A stretch of 64,000 bases of DNA from Tubulanus polymorphus (Eukaryota > Nemertea > Palaeonemertea > Tubulaniformes > Tubulanidae). Position 1 is the stretch's first letter, and every line of letters starts with the position of its first letter. A program made the translations under genes and the position numbers. The notes under the pieces are model-generated. The model worked only from the letters and a program-made list of their open reading frames with translations, had not been told where the DNA came from and made no database searches. The stretch is taken from contig NC_134025.1 of the NCBI RefSeq assembly GCF_964204645.1, forward strand, positions 2,113,001-2,177,000. The letters run 5' to 3'. Of the stretch, positions 1 to 9,862 are shown piece by piece.

Positions 1-61
1 GGCAGTACATGTAAATGATATAAATTATATATATGTATATATAAATATGTATATATTAAAG

Positions 62-128
62 GTATGTGATGATGTTTGCGATTGCGGTAACGGCACAAGT
101 TGTGATGACGAGAATAAATGTCACAAAA
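62..128 (+). CDS. Possible partial LDLa-type exon of gene 1
   Basis: This short exon reads [20 protein letters not shown]. It closely resembles the second half of the LDLa-like exon of gene 2 at 43954-44070 ([19 protein letters not shown]). The donor at 129 is clear. The acceptor (AAAG at 58-61) lies in TA-rich sequence with no good pyrimidine tract, so the start is uncertain. An upstream exon may end at position 10. Confidence 0.5.
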
Positions 129-3100
129 GTAATTATGTTATTTTTTATCTAATGTATCGGGGAAGGCAAATAAATATATAACTGTAATCGGGGAAACGTG
201 TAGTATTCCTGCATAGTATATAAATACGCTGTGTGCATAATTTACAGATTGTTCGGACACGAAAGAATGGAATTCGTGTATCAATGCACATCCACGTACC
301 TGCAGTGATCTCAGAAAAGCACAAAAAGAGTTATTGACCGAGACGTAAGTTATTAAACTATTTTGCATAAGTAAAGAGGTATACACTTAATCTTGAGTTG
401 GATGGCTTATTCACTCAATATTTCTTGTATTCATCGTGAATATAGCGATCCAGAAAAATGACTTACTCTGTTATCTTCCATAAACGGTACTACTAATCTA
501 TCAATCTGATTATATACTTAGATGTAAACCTGGATGTGCTTGCCCGGCTGGAAGTTATGAGAATAGCAACGGTACATGTGTCACTGTCTGCCCTTGTATA
601 CATGATGGTATTCAGTATGAAGCTTATGAGGAAATTCCAACTCCAGATAGTTGTGAAAAATGGTACGGAACTATTAAGGGTGGTACATGATAATATATAT
701 GGTCTTATGTCATGTCTGAGAACAAGGTGTAAAACCTGTTATGAAGTAGGTATGCTTATACCTGTATTTGTTTGATATTTCAGTACCTGTGGAGTAAATG
801 GAACCGTTTCGTGTACACATGCTTGCGGTGATTGGTCAAGTTGGTCAAACTGTTCTAACGACTGTAATGGTGGTACACGAACAAAAACCAGAACTTGTCA
901 GAAAGATATGGGTCTTAGCTCCGGAAAGCAGTGCAGTGCCTCTGAAGAATTGAGTGAAACCTGCAACGAGGATCCATGTCCGCGTACGTTATCGAACTTG
1001 TTTTATCACGCAAGGTGTTCAAAAATGTCTATGACGCGTTCCTTAATTTTATAGATACTAATTGAAATTTTGCAGGCAATTGCACCCATGGTAAATGGAG
1101 TCAGTGGGCGCCTTGTACACAAACATGTGGAAATGGTTTAAGTACCCGAACAAGAAATATTACTCAAAAAGCTGAATATAATGGAAAGGATTGCGAGGAT
1201 TCATCATTAATTGAAGAGAAATCCTGTGGTCTACCAGCTTGTAACGAAAGTAAGAATCAAAGCAACACATTTTCATATGTACATCAAAGTATTAACCTTC
1301 GTTACACCTAATGTTGGTTTGTTTTTCCCTTCCAGCATGTCCACCTGGTCAGGTAATGACTAACTGTTCCAATGAGTGTCCATTAACATGCGAACATAAA
1401 TCAGAGGAGATCAGTTGCGTACAAGCCGATGCTTGTAAACCTGGTTGCAAATGCCCACCTGGAAAGCTTTTACACAATAATATCTGTGTGAATGAGACGG
1501 AATGTCCTTGCCCGTTTGATATGAGCATTTTCTCTACACCAAAACAAAGAATAACAACTCTTCTTTCAACACTGAGTCCATCAGGACCAGGAGGAGCTAC
1601 ACCGTCAGGACCAGGAGGAGCTACACCATCAGGACCAGGAGGTGCTACACCATCTGGACCAGGAGGAGCTACACCATCAGGACCAGGAGGTGCTACACCA
1701 TCAGGACCAGGAGGAGCTACACCATCAGGACCGGGAGGAGCTACACCATCAGGACCGGGAGGAGCTACACCATCAGGACCAGGCGGAGCTACACCATCAG
1801 GACCGGGAGGAGCTACACCATCAGGACCAGGAGGTGCTACACCATCTGGACCAGGAGGAGCTACACCATCAGGACCAGGAGGTGCTACACCATCAGGACC
1901 AGGAGGTGCTACCCCATCAGGACCAGGAGGAGCTACACCATCAGGACCGGGAGGAGCTACACCATCAGGACCGGGAGGAGCTACACCATCAGGACCGGGA
2001 GGAGCTACACCATCAGGACCAGGAGGTGCTACACCATCAGGACCGGGAGGAGCTACACCATCAGGACCAGGAGGTGCTACACCATCAGGACCGGGAGGTG
2101 CTACACCATCAGGACCGGGAGGTGCTACACCATCAGGACCGGGAGGTGCTACACCATCAGGACCGGGAGGTGCTACACCATCAGGACCGGGAGGTGCTAC
2201 ACCATCAGGACCGGGAGGAGCTACACCATCTGGACCAGGAGGTGCTACACCATCAGGACCAGGAGGAGCTACACCATCAGGACCGGGAGGAGCTACACCA
2301 TCAGGACCAGGAGGAGCTACACCATCAGGACCAGGAGGAGCTACACCATCGGGAACGCCACCCACGCACCTAGTACCTGGAGAATACATTATATATGACT
2401 GTTATAATTGGTAAGTGATGTAGTTGTGCGGCAGGGATTATCACATAATTCAATCCTGCGTTGTAGAAATAGGATTGTGGTTATAAATTTCATATAGGGC
2501 TTGCTACAGGTCCCCTGGTGTATGTCGTCTGTTTAAATGATAAAATGAAAGTAAATGATTTGACTAATTGATTTTCAGCACATGCGAAGCGGGAAAAACA
2601 CACTGTGAACCATTAAATTGCTCTAAAGATGGAAATTGGTCACCATGGACGTCTTGGACAAATTGCTCTGCGTCTTGTGGACCAGGAACTGTCAAAAGAT
2701 ACAGGTAATTTATCTGAAAGTATGATCTATTATCTCATGATTAATCATCGTTATCAAGTTTCCGGGCTTTTTCATTGCAGATATTGCAATAACCCCAAAC
2801 CTGAAAATGGTGGTGCTGACTGTAAAGGAAATTCGTCCGAAGAACTTCTATGTGAAACTTCAAAATGTCCGTGTGTATTTGACGTGGATACAATTAAGCG
2901 CGAACTAGGTGTTACTGATGACAATATTCCTACCGCGTGGATAGAAAAAGATTCCGTTCCAGGTTTAACATCAGGGGACGAAACTGTTGACTTAAGAACA
3001 GGACACCAGGTAGAAAATGGTGTAACTGTGTTAATGGAGTGCTACGAATGGTAATATCAATATTCCTATATTTTGGGGATGTTTCTTTATATCACACAAC

Positions 3101-6100
3101 TTGAGCAGAAATCACAATGCGTTAAATTTAGATATGTTATTCAGATATGTTTTTATATCGTCAACAGCTTGACCAACTTGTCCAATTATGATTTGATTAA
3201 AAAGAAGTTTTCTACATCTTGATTTTCAAATCGACTTGTTTTTCAGCGTATGTATTGATGGCGTTACATCATGCACCAACAAGAGTTGCGGCGATGATTG
3301 TACCTGGAATCACTGGTCCACTTGGACAAACTGTTCCAAGGAATGCGACACCGGAACCAGGAGCAGAGAAAGAACTTTTAATCCAGCTACCGGTTCAGGC
3401 AATGCATGTATTGGAAAATCGAATGACACCGAATTTTGTAATATAGATGAATGCAAAAGTAAGACACAATTAAAATTAATTACTACGCAATATCGTTTGA
3501 TTCTTACTATATATTTATCATAATAAAATGAACATTTTAGCCGATGGTAATTGGTCACCATGGGGCTCATGGACACCATGTAGCGCTACTTGTAACGGTG
3601 GAACTACATATAGGACTAGAAATTGCACCAACCCACCGCCAGAAGGTGCAGGAAAGTACTGCGAAGGAAACTCGACGTTGGTCATGCAGTGTAATCCCGA
3701 AAAGTGTACAGGTATCTAAACTTCATTTCACGAATACGTTTACGTTCAAAATGTAACCGAAAATGTATCATACCCTTAAATATTTTTCAGATAAATGCAC
3801 TGATGGCAAAATATTCTCGAATTGTTCAAATATATGTCCACTCACATGTATGGACATTTCGAATGACAAAACTGCATGCGTCGAAGATGAAAATTGCGTT
3901 CCTGGCTGCAAGTGTCCAAATGGAGAGGTTCTCCATAATGGAACTTGTGTCAAACGTGACGAATGTCCCTGCTATGACCCTGATACGGGAAAAGAAATTA
4001 CTCCGGGCAGTATAGACAATAGTGACCCGTGTAAAAAGTGGTATGTAGATGATATATCTAATTCGCCTTTTTCACTATGAATTATAAATTTTGTTTGTAT
4101 GTAATGTTCACGATTTCTGAATTTACGTCATCTCATCGTTTGGTAGTAAATAGTTCAATTTACTTGCTTCTGATCTCCAGAAAAGATAAATATCCCAGTT
4201 CGATGAATACGTATGTGTTAATAAATACACTCCTTATCTAGAGAATAGCCATCATTGTTTTCATCAGTCTTACTTCAAATACTATTTTAGCGAGTGCAAA
4301 AATGGAAAACTTAATTGCACAACAGTTAATTGTGACATTGACTGTGTCTGGGCTAAGTGGACGAAATGGACAGATTGTTCAGAAGACTGTGGCAAGGGCA
4401 AGCAAGTGAGAAGCCGTGTGATAGAAACACCCCCTCAGGGCAATGGAATCACATGCAATGGAGATGACTTCGAAACCAAGGATTGTGAAATTCTTGAATG
4501 CAAGCCGTGCGTTGATTCTGCTGGTAGAACTTACTCAGCAGGACAATCAGTTCCGTCGGATAACGATAAATGCGAAGTATGGTACGTAAATATGGAGAGT
4601 CGTGTGCCATTTCTAGTGTATCTCGAGGCGAATTCCATATCTATTTCAAAGGGGTAACTAAATTAGATTAATGAAGTTCTTACATCAATTTCTGTTTTAG
4701 TCAATGTTATCCAAATGGTACAATATGCCGACCAAGAGGTGGAGCCAAAGGTATATACTTAAGCTTCTGAAATGCTAACAGGCCTACATCTATTTACAGT
4801 TCAGTATCTTGAAACATGTATTTATAACTAAAGCATCATGTTTTGCCGGTTTCTTTTAGTTGATGGTGATTGGAAAGAGTGGACACAATGGTCGGTATGT
4901 TCGTCCAACTGTAAGGGTGGCCGTAGACATCGCAGCCGATCATGCTCGAACCCAGTTCCACAGTGTGATGGAAAACCTTGTACCGGCAATTCGACCGAAG
5001 ATGAAAGTTGCAACGACGACAAAGAATGTCCAAGTACGTATGGATCCATTCAGTCCCCAACGAACTACTATAAAATCGGTTATGTATTCATATTCTGTAT
5101 TAAATAGCTGATGGAGAATGGTGTTCATGGTCATCATGGTCAGATTGTAGTGCAACTTGTGATAACGCCACCAACACCAGAAATCGTACGTGTGGATGTC
5201 CTGAACCTGCTAATGGTGGTGCTAACTGCACTGGTGATGAAAAACAAGTTAACCAATGCACACTTAATGCATGTCCACAAAACTGCACAGTAAACGCATG
5301 GTCAGAATGGACGCCTTGTAGCTCTACTTGCGGAACGGGCATCAGAGAAAGAGAAAGGAACAAAACATCTGATGAAATCGAAGGCTACTGCCCGCACCTC
5401 AAAGAACAAGAACCGTGTAATGTGACATGTACCAATCGTAAGTTCATTTCATTCCGAATAAAAAACAATATCACTTCCTTCTGATTCACTGAATCACATA
5501 CACCATAAATCCTTGATAGTGATGTGGTGAGTGATTTTAACCATAACCAATATTGCAGATACATGTCCAGACCAACAAAAGTGGGACAATTGTTCGAACA
5601 TATGTGAAAAGACCTGCGATGATCTTAGAAACACTGAAGTTAGCTGTATCGAAGTCGACACTTGTGCCCCAGGTTGCAAATGTCCCGATGGCTTCGTCGA
5701 AGATGATGGAAAATGTGTGAAGAAGGAAGAGTGTTCATGTAAATGGGATCCTAATCTTTTCAACGATATAGACCAGCCAACCGATGCATCCGGAAAGCCT
5801 TTAGATTATCTTGATCCGGGATATGTCGTACAAGTTAAATGTAATAACTGGTAAGATGTTTGACCTGGTGAACTCTGATTCAGTCTCTTAAAGCTCTCAA
5901 TGCAAATTGTAACACGGAAATGATACATGTATATATTTCCATTGTTTACAGCACGTGCCAAAGCGGAAAGTTCGAATGTACGAACAAAGAATGTGACAGT
6001 ACGTATTATCACTCGTATATGTTTTGACATATAAAGCCCAACGCACACGGCACTGAAAAAACGTTTTTTTTTCAGTGCCGTGTGTGTTGGAGGCAAAACA

Positions 6101-7744
6101 CAAAACACCGAACTGAAAAACGTTTTTCACGAGCAAAAAACATTTTCGTGTTTTCTGTTTCGGCGAAACAAATTTTTTGCCGTGTGCGTTGGGCTTAAAA
6201 CTTTCGTCTGCAATCATTAATTGTTAATGCAATATTTCAGTTGACTGTGAACTAACTGATTGGGTGCCTGGTAAATGTTCGGTAACATGCGGAGAGGGTG
6301 TTCGTGAATACGAAAGAACTGTTGACCGCGAAAAACAGTATGATGGAAAAGAATGCGATAACTTTAGATATAAGAAAGAGAAATGTAATGTTGGGCCTTG
6401 CGGTAAGAAACTTTAATGTCAGTTGTATGAACCAAAACGTCATATACTGTATATGCATCGTTATGTCGATGCAAATTTACTCAAGATTTCATGAGACAGA
6501 TATTGCTCCTGATTCATCGAGGATTCTAGTCCGTTTCTTATACGAAAAACGATATTAGAACAATATGAAAGTGACGCACATCTTTCAAAATTATCAAATC
6601 ATTTTCATATACTTTGCAGTATGCGATGAGAATGAAGAATATGACACCACAAGTCGTTGTGAATCGATGTGCGATGACAGACAGGATCCAAATTTTACAG
6701 TCGCTACAAACTGTACTGAGCAGTGTAAATGTAAACCAGGTTACTACAGAGATGAGAAAACACTCAAATGTATCACCGGGGACAAATGTGACACGTGCGT
6801 CATTGATGGCGTAACTAAACAGGTAAATGTTGCTGAATGACTTATGCAAGGCTCGCGAGTTAAGAACCCTTAATGATTGTCTTTTTGAAATTAGCATATA
6901 TTAAAATTTCTACATGTTCGTTGTTTTACAGCCAGGTGAAACGTGGAATGGCGACGACGATAAATGTGAAGTATGCACGTGTTCGCTGGGGAAAACATCA
7001 TGCGAAGAACAAGGAAATCCTAACATTACCTGTCAGAGGGTGAGCTACATGTGTACAATAATCAAATGATGTTTCAGAAATGAATTATCACACCTGAACC
7101 TGCTTAACATAATATTTCCCCATTTTGATTCGCTAAAGGGAGAAACAAAAGAAAAGGTTTCGGGCACCAAAGACTGCTGGAAATGCAAAATCGAAGGTGA
7201 GAAAATATATTAGCACACACCCGATTGTGAATATCATCGATACCAAAATATCGCATCTCCTTATTTGACCATAAACCGATGTATTACTATATTACAGAAC
7301 CGCCACAGAATCCTTGCGCCAAGACAACGAAGAATATGAAGCTTTCCGAATTATTACCAGATGAATTAGGCTCATGCCCAGCAGCACAAACATTGGATGT
7401 AGAAATTCACGTTTGCGAAGGAGCATGCAAGCCGTCGTTTATGCGTGCAACTGTGTTGTTAGATAATATGGCTGTAAATCCAAAGTCTTCGTGTACTTGT
7501 TGTAAACCGTCTTCATTTGATGGCAGTGTAAAACATACCGTAAACTGCAACGGAAAAGATAATAGCATCGTAATACAAAAAATTAAATCATGCGATTGCA
7601 CATCATGTGGTAAGCATTCCGTTTGAATTTGAATTGTCACATCTATTGAACGATAAAACTGCATTGAATTGTTTCTTTTTTTTTACTTTTTACGCAGAAG
7701 ATTCCGGTTCGAATGTTACAAGCGGTCCTAGCGGAGGCCCATAG
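62..7744 (+). CDS. SSPO-like: Gene 1: 3' part of a SCO-spondin-like secreted protein (23 exons)
   Basis: Spliced model from GT-AG junctions: 62-128 (tentative), 248-344, 522-662, 784-983, 1076-1249, 1336-2410, 2579-2704, 2781-3050, 3247-3458, 3541-3711, 3791-4040, 4291-4581, 4701-4750, 4860-5033, 5108-5437, 5559-5850, 5952-5998, 6241-6402, 6620-6822, 6932-7039, 7139-7196, 7298-7609, 7698-7744. Phases agree at every junction from 248 onward and the model ends in TAG. It gives about 1,618 residues; the 5' end lies outside the window. The product is cysteine-rich: TIL, VWC and TSP1 modules and a final CTCK knot. This matches the C-terminal half of SCO-spondin, a secreted matrix or fibre glycoprotein. 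A TSP1-rich mucin is the main alternative name. Gene 2, 2 kb downstream on the same strand, carries the matching N-terminal half, so the two look like tandem paralogues. Confidence 0.85.
248..1249 (+). CDS. Gene 1: TIL - VWC - TSP1 - TSP1 block
   Basis: Exons 248-344 and 522-662 make one TIL (trypsin-inhibitor-like, five-disulfide) domain, including [10 protein letters not shown]. It runs into a VWC-like segment with CIHDG and CEK. The next intron splits the first Cys of the C-x-C motif (TG|T), which continues as [11 protein letters not shown] in exon 784-983. That exon then carries a TSP1 domain ([20 protein letters not shown]). Exon 1076-1249 is a second TSP1 ([19 protein letters not shown]). 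The W-x-x-W motifs are the usual sites of C-mannosylation in this family. Confidence 0.8.
1336..2410 (+). CDS. Gene 1: TIL domain followed by an SGPGGATP mucin-like array
   Basis: The exon opens with a TIL domain ([18 protein letters not shown], then [19 protein letters not shown]). It passes through [10 protein letters not shown], then 32 octapeptides at 1581-2348, and ends [10 protein letters not shown] with the split Cys codon TG|C. The same frame without an array occurs at 5559-5850 ([10 protein letters not shown] to VVQVKCNN). The array therefore looks like an insertion or expansion inside a VWC-type linker. Thr, Ser and Pro in every unit suggest O-glycosylation. Reading the minus strand or frame 2 of this exon gives long artefact ORFs. 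Confidence 0.85.
1581..2348 (+). repeat. 24-bp coding minisatellite, 32 copies (SGPGGATP)
   Basis: There are exactly 32 in-frame 24-bp units over 768 bp. The unit is Ser-Gly-Pro-Gly-Gly-Ala-Thr-Pro in all copies. DNA differences between copies fall at third positions (TCA/TCT, CCA/CCG, GGA/GGT/GGC), so the peptide is held constant while synonymous sites drift. Confidence 0.95.
2579..3711 (+). CDS. Gene 1: VWC end - TSP1 - VWC-like - TSP1 - TSP1 block
   Basis: Exon 2579-2704 finishes the VWC motif ([10 protein letters not shown]) and starts a TSP1 ([18 protein letters not shown]) that is completed in exon 2781-3050. An acidic linker follows ([10 protein letters not shown] to VLMECYE) with the Cys codon split TG|C. 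Exon 3247-3458 completes C-x-C ([10 protein letters not shown]) and holds a second TSP1 ([16 protein letters not shown]). Exon 3541-3711 is a third TSP1 ([18 protein letters not shown]). One TSP1 is split by a phase-2 intron at 2704; the others are carried whole within single exons. Confidence 0.8.
3791..5437 (+). CDS. Gene 1: TIL - VWC - TSP1 - VWC - TSP1 x3 block
   Basis: Exon 3791-4040 is a TIL domain ([36 protein letters not shown]) leading into VWC. Exon 4291-4581 has the VWC end ([10 protein letters not shown]), a TSP1 ([17 protein letters not shown]) and the start of another VWC ([14 protein letters not shown]). The 50-nt microexon 4701-4750 supplies its C-x-C end ([10 protein letters not shown]). 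TSP1 domains follow in 4860-5033 ([18 protein letters not shown]) and two fused in exon 5108-5437 ([30 protein letters not shown]). The second WxxW position is varied in the last copies. Confidence 0.8.
5559..6402 (+). CDS. Gene 1: TIL - VWC - TSP1 block
   Basis: Exon 5559-5850 encodes a TIL ([36 protein letters not shown]) and a VWC-like linker ending VVQVKCNN with the split TG|C codon. Exon 5952-5998 (47 nt) gives [15 protein letters not shown]. Exon 6241-6402 is the last TSP1, with a degenerate start ([20 protein letters not shown]) that has lost the W-x-x-W spacing. The intron between the last two exons holds an inverted-repeat element. Confidence 0.8.
6034..6196. mobile_element. MITE-like element with 19-bp terminal inverted repeats, in a gene 1 intron
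   Basis: Positions 6034-6052 (AAGCCCAACGCACACGGCA) are the exact reverse complement of 6178-6196. A third related arm (CAGTGCCGTGTGTGTTGG, about 6074-6091) pairs with the left end to form a tighter hairpin around a T-run. The 163-bp element lies inside intron 5999-6240 and is non-coding. I see no clear target-site duplication. Confidence 0.75.
6620..7744 (+). CDS. Gene 1: terminal TIL - VWC - CTCK cystine knot and stop
   Basis: Exon 6620-6822 is a short TIL ([16 protein letters not shown]) leading to CVIDGVTKQ. Exon 6932-7039 gives VWC residues ([13 protein letters not shown]) and 7139-7196 ends it (DCWKCKI). Exon 7298-7609 is a C-terminal cystine knot: a Cys at each end, CEGAC, a CTCC cluster and a final CDCTSC, the family signature used for disulfide dimerisation in VWF, mucins and SCO-spondin. 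A 47-nt exon adds a short tail ending SGPSGGP, which echoes the octapeptide array, then TAG at 7742-7744. Confidence 0.85.
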
Positions 7745-7808
7745 ATGCCAGATGAAAGGAAACGAATTCTATTTATCGGATTTCTTTGTATCTCAAATTG
7801 TCATTTGA

Positions 7809-7814
7809 AATAAA
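7809..7814 (+). terminator. Polyadenylation signal AATAAA of gene 1
   Basis: A canonical AATAAA lies 65 nt after the stop codon of gene 1. Cleavage is expected 10-30 nt downstream, followed by T-rich sequence at about 7848-7870. This implies a short 3' UTR. Confidence 0.75.
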
Positions 7815-8013
7815 GTTAATCTCGTAACCAACAGATGAAGGACTTTCATTTTTTATTTCGTCTTTTATTGTCTCAAATTGCCTCCTTATGTGGTTGTGGT
7901 AAAGAAACTGTCCTCATTATGGAAACATCGTACTTTTATTGGACAAGAATTTATGACAATTCATGGTACAGTCAACCCCCCATATACCGCCCACATCGTT
8001 GCAGAACGATTTT

Positions 8014-8130
8014 GGCGGTATAGAGAGTATGGCGGTATAGAGAGTATGGCGGTATAGAGAGTGGCGGTATAGAGAGTATGGCGGTATAGAGAGTATAGCG
8101 GTATAGAGAGTATGGCGGTATAGAGAGTAT
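8014..8130 (+). repeat. 17-bp minisatellite inside the DNA transposon, 7 copies
   Basis: The unit GGCGGTATAGAGAGTAT is repeated at 8014, 8031, 8048 (15 bp), 8063, 8080, 8097 (first base A) and 8114. The reverse complement of its GGCGGTATA part matches the TATACCGCC stretch of the left terminal repeat, so the array probably grew from the transposon end. Confidence 0.9.
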
Positions 8131-8134
8131 GGCA

Positions 8135-8248
8135 GTCAGTACTGTGACATGCCATGTGTTCAAAGCGTGATTTATTTTTTGGGGAGAAGTTTACCAATCA
8201 CCGGCCTGACATTTGTTGTAAATCGAAATCCATCCCAAATAATTCGTG
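8135..8248 (+). repeat. 114-bp duplicated segment, copy 1 (inside the transposon)
   Basis: Matches 9494-9607 over 114 bp with four substitutions and no gaps. This copy lies within the TA-flanked element, right after its minisatellite. Confidence 0.9.
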
Positions 8249-9493
8249 TGTTGAGGAGACCAGGCGGCAGGCGAGTGCGGCTGTATATCGGGGCTGTTTT
8301 ACTATGTATTCGTATATAGATGTACATGGAGAAACCCTGGCGGTAGGCGGGGATGCCGATGTATTAGGGGGGGTATATCGGGGGTTGACTGTATATGCAG
8401 ACGACAACGACGACGTAACAAGTGAACAACACAGATCGTCAACAAGAAGAAAACAATTTACGAAAGAAAAAGAACAACAAATTTAAAAGTTTTCATCAGA
8501 AGTGAGCAGCTGACGACAAAACGTCGTCGCAGTTTTAATTCAATTTTAGATTTTTTTAGATCTTGAATAAATATTGTTTTTAAACCTACAGTGGTGGGTT
8601 TCAGAATATGTGTTAACCACGTTTGGGTGAGGTAATCACATCGATCTTAATAAGAATGCTTGTTAACAAACTCAATAGTAGAAAATAATCATTTCGCTTT
8701 GCCAATGGAAAAAGCGTGAATTAGGAGCTTCGATTAGATGGGAACGAGACAATCTGAATGTGTATTCAAAGAATATTCGATCGAGTGATAGATTCTTGAA
8801 TAGAATAGCATTACAGTATGAATAAGTCATAACCCGAAACAAGATAATCGTTAGGGGCCCGGAGGTTAGTTATTTGTTCCACAAAGTGCAAAAATACATT
8901 AAAGACAGCGAATATAAGAAAGACATTCGCAGACCCGAACCCGGGACCCAGTATTGCGAACCAGAATATGTTTTAACACAAACACTACCTGTAAATACTC
9001 AATGAAGACATGATTCCCTCTGAAATCTGTTTAGCTGGATAATTGAACTAGAAGATGGCAAGCTATACAACAAAAAGACAAGCTGCAATCAGAATCTAAG
9101 TGGATTTTCTCATCCGATGTAATTAGCGTATTTTGAAATTTACCGAAATTTTCATAGTTGAATATCATATTCACATCTATCATCAAATACATTTTTTTTG
9201 CATATATTCGAAAACAAGCCAGAACTGCGTCAAAGGCATTCGTAACAGATTTTCGGGAATGAATGGAGTGGATCGATGGACACAACAACGTATTTTTTTC
9301 AATTGAAAGAAATCATTCATTCTGGAAACCAAAATCTCAAAGCAACGTCTTGGTTGTTTTGTCTTAGTCCAATATGTTGTCTTGCTGTCTTGCTGTCGTC
9401 AGCGAGTTTCAAACAAAGACGGCAAACCTTCTGTTGTCACTGCATCAACAATAGACGGATGAAAGGGTTTTCAACCAGCGACAACGGCAGCTT

Positions 9494-9607
9494 GTCAGTA
9501 CTGCGACATGCCATGTGTTAAAAGCGTGATTTATTTTTTGGGGAGAAGTTGACCAATCACCGGCCTGACATTTGTTGAAAATCGAAATCCATCCCAAATA
9601 ATTCGTG
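9494..9607 (+). repeat. 114-bp duplicated segment, copy 2 (proximal promoter of gene 2)
   Basis: Second copy of the 8135-8248 segment. It contains a CCAAT box at 9553-9557 and ends 16 bp upstream of the TATA box of gene 2, so it forms the proximal promoter. Confidence 0.9.
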
Positions 9608-9656
9608 AAATCAATACTTGGCTATATATACAGGAACTCATTGAAATTCATCAGTC
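9553..9656 (+). promoter_or_regulatory. Core promoter of gene 2: CCAAT, TATA and Inr
   Basis: CCAAT at 9553-9557, TATATATA at 9623-9630 and a TCAGTC initiator-like motif at 9651-9656. A start at A9653 puts TATA at -30 and CCAAT at about -100, both standard positions. It would give an uninterrupted 5' UTR of about 130 nt before the ATG at 9783. No transcript data are available here. Confidence 0.65.
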
Positions 9657-9782
9657 TATTCAGACCCCAGGGTGACGAGATCATCCTATAGACCGGATAT
9701 ATTTTACCAACATATCTAACATTACAAAACCAGTGAAAAGCTGAATTTTGGTAGAGTCGTTCATCGCTCAACTGCAGCCACT

Positions 9783-9862
9783 ATGGATGGTGTACCTTAC
9801 CATCTGATAGGACTGATAATCTTGACTGTACTGACCTCGAATTCGCAATCTCTGGATGAAAA
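9783..9862 (+). CDS. Gene 2 exon 1: signal peptide
   Basis: ATG at 9783-9785 opens a typical secretory leader: MDGVPYH, then a hydrophobic core [12 protein letters not shown], then SNSQS as the likely cleavage region, ending LDEK across the first intron (donor GTAAGT). The ATG lies 130 nt after the predicted TSS. The phase fits exon 10971-11168. Confidence 0.85.

Larger units (their letters stand above)
7969..8391. mobile_element. Non-autonomous DNA transposon (TA target site, CAGTCAACCCCC ends)
   Basis: The left end CAGTCAACCCCC-C-ATATACC at 7969 is matched in inverted orientation at 8367-8391 (rc CAGTCAACCCCC-G-ATATACC). TA dinucleotides at 7967-7968 and 8392-8393 flank the element as a target-site duplication. 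The 423-bp interior has no transposase. TA duplication and CAGT-type ends fit the Tc1/mariner superfamily, possibly the pogo/Tigger branch; that assignment is inference. Confidence 0.75.
7745..9652. other. Intergenic region between gene 1 and gene 2
   Basis: About 1.9 kb without a supported gene. It holds the gene 1 poly(A) signal, a TA-flanked DNA element with an internal minisatellite, two copies of a 114-bp sequence, and the core promoter of gene 2. The part from 8394 to 9490 is AT-rich; I recognise no gene or repeat in it. Open frames here (for example 8154-8486 and 9276-9521) match no family I know and overlap repeats. Confidence 0.7.

Noticed and set aside
8154-8486. 110-aa ORF that could be a small gene
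   Set aside because: It crosses the transposon boundary and the duplicated 114-bp segment, has no known motif and no splice or promoter context.
8931-8960. Antisense tRNA B-box-like word (CCCGAACCCGGGACCC), possible third SINE
   Set aside because: Without the head, the conserved middle block or an A-rich tail, it is too weak to call.
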